From JBHENC01 sp051000345 (lineage in GTDB: Bacteria > Acidobacteriota > Blastocatellia > Pyrinomonadales > Pyrinomonadaceae): a stretch of 17,577 nt of DNA. The notes beneath the pieces were generated by a model. It had not been told where the DNA came from and searched no databases. It saw nothing but the letters and a program-made list of their open reading frames with translations. Made by a program: the position numbers and the translations under genes. Shown one piece after another: positions 11,573 through 17,577 of the stretch (the first letter of the stretch is position 1; each line of letters begins with the position of its first letter). The stretch spans positions 1 to 17,577 of the forward strand of contig JBPCOJ010000102.1 of the NCBI GenBank assembly GCA_051000345.1, written 5' to 3'.

Positions 11573-11981
11573 CGAAAGCGACAAAGCAACCGCACTCGCA
11601 TTGCTGGCTGCCAACGCCGGGAATATCACGCGCACAGCGCGCGAGACAGGCTTTCCTGCAACAACACTTCGGCAGTGGCGGGATGGCGAGCATATAAACG
11701 AAGAGGTCACGCAAAAGCGTGACCAAAAAAAGGAAGAACTCGCCGACCTTTTTGAGAGAGTCACCCGCGTTTATTTAGATCGCGCTCTTGCGCCTGACAC
11801 TGTATCGGAGACTAAGGGCAAAGACGCCGTTATTGCCGCTGCCACAGCGACGGACAAGATGCAGTTATTGAAAGGCGCGCCGACTGCAATCAATCAAACT
11901 TATCTGACTGATGAACAAAAGGCAAAGAAACTTGCGGAGATAATCAATCGCGGCAGGGAAAGAATGCGGTTGGTGGATTAG
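11544..11981 (+). CDS. Terminase small subunit-like helix-turn-helix protein
   Basis: This is a 145-residue protein. Residues ~8-50 (YSESDKATALALLAANAGNI, then TRTARETGFPATTLRQWRDG) form the HTH typical of putative phage terminase small subunits and related DNA-recognition proteins. Residues ~60-125 are helical (KEELADLFERVTRVYLDRAL, AATATDKMQLLKGAPTAI), matching the oligomerisation part of that family. Small subunits recognise the packaging site and hand DNA to the large subunit. ATG 11544 has GGAG 7 nt upstream and lies inside the previous gene. No large terminase follows; a virion-type gene comes next after 77 nt. A transcription regulator with the same HTH is an alternative. Confidence 0.6.
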   Translation: MVTAAKRQYSESDKATALALLAANAGNITRTARETGFPATTLRQWRDGEHINEEVTQKRDQKKEELADLFERVTRVYLDRALAPDTVSETKGKDAVIAAATATDKMQLLKGAPTAINQTYLTDEQKAKKLAEIINRGRERMRLVD

Positions 11982-12005
11982 CGAAGGAGTTCAGGACAAG
12001 AGATA

Positions 12006-12030
12006 CAGCCGCTAAACTTGAGTGCGGCTG
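12006..12030 (+). other. Intergenic hairpin before the virion-type genes
   Basis: CAGCCGC (12006-12012) pairs with GCGGCTG (12024-12030). It is followed by a purine-rich GAGAGAGAGAAAGGG stretch containing the ribosome site of the 12059 gene, so it is not a terminator. It may be an mRNA 5' stabiliser or processing site. Confidence 0.4.
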
Positions 12031-12058
12031 CCAGAGAGAGAGAAAGGGAAAACACAAA

Positions 12059-13516
12059 ATGAATTATCCAACATACAATCGCCCGACGAAACGTAAAGAC
12101 ATCCCGTCTGATGTCGTCCGACTGCCGACCTACAATCGCGTCGGCGGCGTTGCCGTAGGTGCTTCCGCGCCGACTGATCCGCGCCGCGCGTATGGTCTTC
12201 CGCGCGTCGTCAATCAATCGAATGCAGATGCTGCTTTCGTGCGCGGGCAATCCGTTGGCGACGCAACGGGCGATGCGAGCGCCGACACGTCTGCCGCGCA
12301 GTTGCCGACTTACAACCCGCCTTCAATAATCGAAGGGGCATCTCCGAAACAATTACCGACCATTAACCCCGCAATGCTGACGAGGCAGCGCATGGCGACG
12401 GGTACGCCCGGCGAGGCCAACCCACGCCCGCCGCTTGAGCAAGCGCAAGCGAGGTTACGCGGACTCTTAACCGATCCGGTCACCGACCAGAACGGGCGGC
12501 TCGCTTCGGGCGGCCTCGGCGCACTCTCGGCGGCTGGTCAAGCGGCGCGGAGTGGAAGCCTAGCTTATACGCTCGGCGCTGCCTTGGGCGGTCTCGCAGG
12601 TGGCGCGATTCGTCCGCAGGGAGATGAGGAACGAAAACGCCGTGAAGACATTCAGAAAGCAGCGACGGTCTACGGCATGGAAACGCAGGCGGATAAAGAG
12701 CGACGCGACTCTGAAAAAGAAGCCAGCGACGCGGGGTATAGAAAAGCGCAGATTGACTATATACGAGCGCGTCCCGGCATCGCTTACGAAGGACTCAAAA
12801 CGAAGCGCGATATTGCCGCTGGCGGTGATGACACGCGTCGGTATGGAATTGACCAGCGAACGGATGTTGCGCTTGACCGCAACGACATCACGGCGCAGAA
12901 AAACAGTGACGTTGTGACCTTCAACGATTGGCGCATGAAGAACGGCGACAAGCGCACTGACGGCTACCTTGATTTCACCAAGTGGCGGCAAACGAACGGC
13001 GACCGGAATAGTTACACGCGCGAGCAGTTCAATCAGTGGCGCATGGATCACGGCGACGAAATGACTGATATTGCCGGGCAGAATGCCGACTCCAACACGA
13101 TGCGCGCCAATCGCCCTCCGGTGGCTCCGAGAAGCCAAAACACGGGCGGCGGGAGTGGTAGTAATGGTCGCATCTCCCGCGCGCAGGGTGCAATCAATGG
13201 CTTCCAAAAACTCTTTACGCAGAAGACGCAAGCACTCAATCGCGGCGACCATCGAACCGCCGAGATGCTCGACGGGCAGATCAGAACGGCGGGCAGCAAT
13301 ATCCGTTCGGTCTTCGGTGATGTTGTTGACAATGACGCGAATGGATGGCCGACGGTCTTAAAGTCGCAAGGTGGTCAGTCCGGGCAAGCCGGACGGCAGG
13401 GAAGCAGCCAGCGCGTTGCCACACAATCTGATGTAGCAGAATACGCGCGGCAAACGGGTGTTGATGCCGCGCGCGCCGCCGAACACTTCCGAGCGAGCGG
13501 TTATGCGATTCAGTAG
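12059..13516 (+). CDS. Large repeat-containing virion-type protein, probably packaged or injected
   Basis: This is a 485-residue protein. The first ~105 residues hold four copies of a [YL]PT[YI]N motif (PTYN at 4-7, 23-26 and 83-86; PTIN at 100-103) in a disordered setting. Residues ~140-180 are a Gly/Ala-rich hydrophobic stretch (GGLGALSAAGQAARSG, YTLGAALGGLAGGA) that could insert in membranes. A long charged helix follows. At ~288-341 an 18-residue unit, F-x-x-W-R-x-x-N/H-G-D, is repeated three times. The C-terminus ends TQSDVAEYARQTGVDAARAA. ATG 12059 has AAGGG upstream. The gene precedes the M23/ParB giant gene and follows the terminase-like gene, as structural or internal proteins do. 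No enzymatic domain is seen. Confidence 0.65.
   Translation: MNYPTYNRPTKRKDIPSDVVRLPTYNRVGGVAVGASAPTDPRRAYGLPRVVNQSNADAAFVRGQSVGDATGDASADTSAAQLPTYNPPSIIEGASPKQLPTINPAMLTRQRMATGTPGEANPRPPLEQAQARLRGLLTDPVTDQNGRLASGGLGALSAAGQAARSGSLAYTLGAALGGLAGGAIRPQGDEERKRREDIQKAATVYGMETQADKERRDSEKEASDAGYRKAQIDYIRARPGIAYEGLKTKRDIAAGGDDTRRYGIDQRTDVALDRNDITAQKNSDVVTFNDWRMKNGDKRTDGYLDFTKWRQTNGDRNSYTREQFNQWRMDHGDEMTDIAGQNADSNTMRANRPPVAPRSQNTGGGSGSNGRISRAQGAINGFQKLFTQKTQALNRGDHRTAEMLDGQIRTAGSNIRSVFGDVVDNDANGWPTVLKSQGGQSGQAGRQGSSQRVATQSDVAEYARQTGVDAARAAEHFRASGYAIQ
12920..13081 (+). repeat. Three tandem 54-bp (18-residue) coding repeats
   Basis: Units begin at 12920, 12974 and 13028, each starting with a Phe codon and carrying F-[NT]-x-W-R-x-x-[NH]-G-D. 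The nucleotide sequence is also alike (TGGCGCATG in units 1 and 3), indicating tandem duplication within the gene. Confidence 0.75.
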
Positions 13517-13527
13517 AGGCTTAAACG

Positions 13528-16500
13528 ATGCCGAATAATTTACCAAGCGTGGATGAATTCATGGGCGTGCGGGCTGGCGTGAGCGATGCGCCCGCACCTT
13601 CTGATGACTTGCCGAACGTAGACGCATTTATGCAGACGCGCCCGCGTCGTGTGTCGCCTACACCTCAATCGCCCGCATCGCCTGAAGCCTATCGCATTAC
13701 GGATAGATACGGCGCGCCGCGACCGGGAAGAGTTCACAGCGGTACTGACTTTGCCGAACCGATGGGGACACCTCTCGGCGCGGCAGCTTCCGGGCGCGTG
13801 GTCTTCGCAGGCAAGCGCGGCGGCTACGGCAACGCGATTGATATTAAAGACCCGGATGGCAATGTCCATCGGTACGGGCATCTTCAGCAAATCGGTGTCG
13901 GTGTCGGCGACATCATTGGAGCAAGCGAGCAGATCGGTCTCGTCGGCTCTACCGGGCATTCGACGGGAGCGCATACGCACTACGAAGTGCGCCCGAATGG
14001 TGGCGGCGCAGTTGACCCGCTCAAGACAAACTTTCGCCCCGTGTTCGGCTCATACGTTAAGCCGTTTGCGAAGCTTCCCGATGTGAATTCGTTCATGTCT
14101 AACCGGCAACCATCAACGGGCGCAAGCTCTCCTGTGAACGCCGACCAGCCAGCGCCTCAAACAACAGCCGATGACTTGCCGGACGTGGATTCGTTTATGG
14201 CATCACGCGGCGCGAGTGGTACGGAGCCTACGCCTTCAGCAGCTATAACCGGAGACGGGACGCCGCCGGGCAACTACGCGCTGACAGATAAAGGCGTCGA
14301 GCCTGAAAAAGAGCTTTCGACATTCAACCCTAATGCTGGCAATGATGAGCCTGTCATCCGAAGCGAGACGCGCCTACAACTCACACCGGAAGAGCGCGCC
14401 GTCTTTCAAAAGAAAGTAACGGCAGCAGGCGGAATGGATGCTTACAACCGGCAGATTGCCGAGAGCGCGAATCCGAAGCCTTTAGCCTTCAACGCGGCTA
14501 TTGCTCCGCATCCTGACTCGTTCCTCGCGCGCTCCGCACAGAACGCCGCAAGCTTCTCCGCGCCGCAAGACGATCCGAGAAATGTAATGGGCGAGGCTCG
14601 CACCGTGCGCGTTCCGTCACCGATGGGCGCGCCGTTGACTTCAAACCAAATTAACGATGCCGCGCTTGCTTCTTATGGCGGTGAGTACGCCGCGCTCGGA
14701 AAACGTTATCGAGACGAAACAGGGCGCGATATTAACCAAATCAGCGTCACGCCCGAAGACTTCCAGAAGCAGGCCAAGTATGTCCGCGATCCGAAATCAC
14801 CTTCGGGCGGCTACTATGAACTGCCTATTGCGCCAACGATGGGCGCAACGCGCATCCTGAATGCTTACGGCAAGGGCGGCTTGACGGAAGCCAAAGCGGA
14901 AGCGGCGCGCATCAGTGACGAAGCGAAACCGAAGGAGCGCACGATCAAAGACGCGGCGCTGGCTGGTCTATCGGATTTCGGCGTCGCCAACGCGCAGCTT
15001 GCCCATAACGTCACGATGTTGAGCCGCGCGCTTTATACGGCAAACGTTCACGGCTACGATTCGCCCGAATATAAAGCCCTCGAAGCCGAAGACAAAAAGA
15101 CGCAAAGCCAGATTGACGATGCGCGTGCAAGCGTACCCACAGACGAGCAGAGCATGGCGGGCAAGGTGGCGCATGGCGTGGTGGACGCCGTCGGCGCATT
15201 GCCGCGCATGATGGCGTTCGGCCCGACGGGACTGCCGCTCGAAGCCCTCGCCGAGAACTTGCAGAAGGGCATCGTTCCCGCTGGCACGGAAGCATTGAAG
15301 ACGCTGCCGCTCGTCGCTTCAATGGGCGCAGGAGGTGCGTTGGCGGAAGGCATGAGCGCCGCGCAACGGCAAATAGCGATGCGCGGCTTGATGGGAACCT
15401 CGAATGTTGTGACGCGCTTAGCCTCCGGCGATCACGACATCAAAAGTCTCGTTGCTGATTTTGCATCCGGCGCGGCATTGCCCGTAGGCAAAGCGCACGA
15501 AGCGGCAACGGAAAGATTTGCGCGCCCGCGCATTCTTTCTGAAACGGGAGAAATGCCGCCCGTCGAACTCGGCACGACGCCGGACGTTTCCTCGCAACCC
15601 GCTCCCGCACCGATTATGCACACAGATCAAGATGCAAATTTGCATCTTGATAATACCTCGCAACCCGCTTCTGCGCCGATTGTGCAGGGCGCGCCGGAAA
15701 CGACGCCGCAACAAAGCGCGCCCGTTGATGCTTCCGCACAACCGGGCGAAGGAAGCACGCCAGCGACCACAGAGAAGCGCATTTTCTCCGCGCGCAAAAA
15801 TAAAGAGTTGAAGGTCATCGGGCGCGCTGCCGACGGGCGACTTCTGGCGCTTGACGAAGAAACAGGCACGCGCTCGCTCATCAAAGACCCGCGCGCCGCC
15901 GGTGGCAATCGTGAGGCGGCGTATATCGCGCCGAAAACGGAAGCCACGCCACAGAGCGAAGCGCAGACTGCGCCCGTAGCGCCCGCACAAGCCGAACAGA
16001 TAGCCACGACGCCAAAGACAGCCCAGAACGCAGCCACAGAGACGGCAGGCTTCACAGGCGAGCCATTAGAGAGTGCGCCGCCCGTTCCCGAATCTCCCGC
16101 GACACTGCGCGCGCAATTCCAATCGGCGCGTGACCCAAACAGCCCGCGCGCCGCCGTGCTCATTACTCCCGGCGAACAATTCAACGCGCGTCCCAAAGGC
16201 TTCGCCGCCGTGCCGGTTGGTGAAGACGGGACGCTCTTTATTCACCGCGACAAGATGGCCTCTCTCGGACTCAAAAGCGCGGCAGATATTCGCGCTTACA
16301 TTGCGCAGAACGGCTTTGAGCCTTTAATCGGAAAAGTGTCGCCCGTCGCCGATACATCGCACGGCGCAAGCCTTCGCACGGAAGACGCGCAGGGCAATGA
16401 GCTTTCAACTTCGATTGTGAATAGCCCGGAAGCGGCACACGCGCAGGCAGTGGTAGATCAAGCGCAATTCCCGCAAACCGCGCGCCAAGACCTGATGCCT

Positions 16501-17577
16501 GCGCAGGAAGCCGTCGCGCGCCGCGTGGAGGCCACGACGCAGCCTTTGACTGTCGGGCATGAAGCGACGGCCACGACCGAGCGCGGCACGGGCATCAATA
16601 CGAAATATGCCATTGTCGAAGCAAGCGACCTCATCGCGTCGCACGACACAGGCTTAAATCCCAACCCGCGCTTTCCGTCGGAGCTTCAGCCGCGCGAGCG
16701 TGGACGCATTGCAAGCGAGGATCAAATCAATCGCATCGCGCGCGATGTGCGGCCTGAATACTTGGCCGACTCTCCGAAGGCAAGCGAAGGCGCGCCAATC
16801 GTCGGGCCGGACGGAGTTGTTGAATCCGGCAACGGGCGCACCATCGCGTTGCAGCGCGCGTATGAGAGTGGTAATGAATCATCATCGCGTTATCGCTCAT
16901 ACCTGAATGACAACGCCGCGCGGCTCGGACTCGATGCGCAAGCGATAGAGCAGGCCAAGCAGCCCGTGTTAGTGCGCGTCCGCACGTCTCCCGTTGACCG
17001 TGCGCAGTTCGCCCGTGAAGCCAATGAGCAATCAGTGGCGGCGATGAGCGCAGGCGAGCAAGCGAGAAGCGACGCGCAAAAGCTATCCGGCAATCTGATG
17101 GGACAGTTTTACCCGGCAGACGACGGCCAGATTGTGACGCCCGCAAATCGTGAATTTATCCGTAGCTTCATGGGCGACGTGGTGTCACCGGCAGAGCGTG
17201 GGCGCTATGTCACCGGCGACGGCCAAATATCGCAGGAGGGGATTACGCGCGTAAGAAACGCTGTCTTTGCTAGAGCCTACGGCGAAACTCCCGAAGGTGT
17301 TGCCGCACTCCAAAAGCTCGCGGAATCGCCTGACAACAACGTGCGCAACCTTACAACGGCCATGCTTCATAAGGCCGGGCGCTTTGCCACGCAAAAGGAA
17401 GCGATTGCGATGGGCGCGCGTTATCCGCTCGACATCACAAATGATCTGGCCGCCGCGATGGGCAAACTCTCATCTTTGCGTGAGCAAGGCACGACCGTTG
17501 ACGACTACATGAAGCAGGGCGGATTATTCGGCGATGATCTGACGCCGATGCAAAAGCGCGCTTTGCAGGCGCTCGAC
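13528..17577 (+). CDS. Giant polyvalent protein: M23 peptidase + membrane-like region + ddrB-like ParB domain (3' end outside window)
   Basis: The frame is open for 1350 codons to the window edge. The start is ATG 13528 with AGAGG about 9 nt upstream. Residues ~55-165 are an M23/LytM zinc endopeptidase with ligands H70 and D74 (HSGTD) and H149xH151 (AHTHYEV). It probably cuts peptidoglycan cross-links when DNA enters the cell. Four copies of an LPxVDxFM-like motif flank it (residues 5-12, 28-35, 183-190, 217-224). Residues ~543-660 are Gly/Ala-rich with hydrophobic stretches. Residues ~1022-1190 match the ddrB-like ParB domain (RIASEDQINRIARDVRPEYL, then GVVESGNGRTIALQRAYE). M23 plus ParB-type modules in one chain is typical of polyvalent proteins of phages and conjugative elements, which are thought to be injected with the DNA. 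Confidence 0.85.
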   Translation, partial: MPNNLPSVDEFMGVRAGVSDAPAPSDDLPNVDAFMQTRPRRVSPTPQSPASPEAYRITDRYGAPRPGRVHSGTDFAEPMGTPLGAAASGRVVFAGKRGGYGNAIDIKDPDGNVHRYGHLQQIGVGVGDIIGASEQIGLVGSTGHSTGAHTHYEVRPNGGGAVDPLKTNFRPVFGSYVKPFAKLPDVNSFMSNRQPSTGASSPVNADQPAPQTTADDLPDVDSFMASRGASGTEPTPSAAITGDGTPPGNYALTDKGVEPEKELSTFNPNAGNDEPVIRSETRLQLTPEERAVFQKKVTAAGGMDAYNRQIAESANPKPLAFNAAIAPHPDSFLARSAQNAASFSAPQDDPRNVMGEARTVRVPSPMGAPLTSNQINDAALASYGGEYAALGKRYRDETGRDINQISVTPEDFQKQAKYVRDPKSPSGGYYELPIAPTMGATRILNAYGKGGLTEAKAEAARISDEAKPKERTIKDAALAGLSDFGVANAQLAHNVTMLSRALYTANVHGYDSPEYKALEAEDKKTQSQIDDARASVPTDEQSMAGKVAHGVVDAVGALPRMMAFGPTGLPLEALAENLQKGIVPAGTEALKTLPLVASMGAGGALAEGMSAAQRQIAMRGLMGTSNVVTRLASGDHDIKSLVADFASGAALPVGKAHEAATERFARPRILSETGEMPPVELGTTPDVSSQPAPAPIMHTDQDANLHLDNTSQPASAPIVQGAPETTPQQSAPVDASAQPGEGSTPATTEKRIFSARKNKELKVIGRAADGRLLALDEETGTRSLIKDPRAAGGNREAAYIAPKTEATPQSEAQTAPVAPAQAEQIATTPKTAQNAATETAGFTGEPLESAPPVPESPATLRAQFQSARDPNSPRAAVLITPGEQFNARPKGFAAVPVGEDGTLFIHRDKMASLGLKSAADIRAYIAQNGFEPLIGKVSPVADTSHGASLRTEDAQGNELSTSIVNSPEAAHAQAVVDQAQFPQTARQDLMPAQEAVARRVEATTQPLTVGHEATATTERGTGINTKYAIVEASDLIASHDTGLNPNPRFPSELQPRERGRIASEDQINRIARDVRPEYLADSPKASEGAPIVGPDGVVESGNGRTIALQRAYESGNESSSRYRSYLNDNAARLGLDAQAIEQAKQPVLVRVRTSPVDRAQFAREANEQSVAAMSAGEQARSDAQKLSGNLMGQFYPADDGQIVTPANREFIRSFMGDVVSPAERGRYVTGDGQISQEGITRVRNAVFARAYGETPEGVAALQKLAESPDNNVRNLTTAMLHKAGRFATQKEAIAMGARYPLDITNDLAAAMGKLSSLREQGTTVDDYMKQGGLFGDDLTPMQKRALQALD
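15590..15686 (+). repeat. In-frame 66-bp duplication enclosing a 26-nt perfect palindrome
   Basis: A 31-bp segment at 15590-15620 (CCTCGCAACCCGC...) recurs at 15656-15686 with 27 matches. Between the two lies a perfect palindrome (15626-15651) centred on GATGCAAATTTGCATC. The palindrome keeps the reading frame (DQDANLHLD). Its core, TGCAAATTTGCA, is the same as in the palindrome at 4481-4496. Confidence 0.7.

Noticed and set aside
12560..13252. Minus-strand 230-codon frame opposite the 12059 gene
   Set aside because: It is a mirror of the real gene with its repeats. The plus strand has the ribosome site and sensible protein composition.
15418..16196. Long minus-strand frames opposite the giant gene
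   Set aside because: The plus-strand frame is continuous over 4 kb with recognised domains, and GC-rich coding DNA commonly yields such shadows.
1..17577. Complete circular element with the giant gene running from the right edge to 343
   Set aside because: Joining base 17577 to base 1 puts the giant gene into a different frame from the one ending at 343, so a seamless circle is not supported.

Overview
The window looks like part of a phage-like mobile element, most simply a temperate phage-plasmid or a plasmid carrying phage-type genes. The DNA is GC-rich. Genes are packed with ATGA or TAATG overlaps. The small coiled-coil gene at 3985 and the MGWxRRxGRLFYY-type gene at 6918 resemble hypothetical families I associate with Acidobacteriota, so that phylum is my tentative guess for the host. 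No rRNA, tRNA or core chromosomal gene was seen.

Layout. The left edge (2-343) is the C-terminus of a large protein of the injected or 'polyvalent' phage type, followed by a fragment of a ParB-associated gene. A minus-strand operon of three small genes (1985 to 834, including a SWIM zinc-finger protein) ends in a terminator. It diverges from a plus-strand operon (2106-4314) across a promoter region with four copies of a TCWTGCGTWA operator. The plus operon encodes an excisionase/MerR-type HTH protein, a ParB-like protein and three small unknowns. Three of its gene junctions share a repeated block that encodes a Lys-rich tail and supplies the next gene's ribosome site. Next come a repeat and palindrome array (4323-4536), a BrnT-type toxin with a non-BrnA partner, ParA, and a winged-helix/zinc protein overlapping parA. 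That last gene contains two clusters of 18-bp iteron-like repeats inside its coding sequence.

7191-8613 is the densest non-coding region. It holds 10-11 bp tandem repeat pairs, a three-way-junction RNA candidate in front of an AT-rich orphan gene (7534-8334), strong terminators, two hairpins whose 10-nt loops are complementary over 8 nt, and a candidate minus-strand antisense RNA. The antisense RNA has a good promoter and terminator and covers the start region of the replication operon. That operon (8614-11981) encodes a small protein, a Toprim primase, a helix-turn-helix replication-type protein, two small unknowns and a terminase-small-subunit-like protein. Two large virion-type genes follow. 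The second runs off the right edge and joins an M23 peptidase domain to a ddrB-like ParB domain.

How it may work together (inference). ParA, the winged-helix/zinc protein with its iterons and the repeat arrays would maintain the element as an episome. The antisense RNA and structured leader would set expression of the primase operon. BrnT would stabilise the element. The large late proteins would be packaged or injected. The strongest candidates for something undescribed are the antisense RNA and kissing-hairpin control region, the intragenic mirrored iterons, and the three-way-junction leader.
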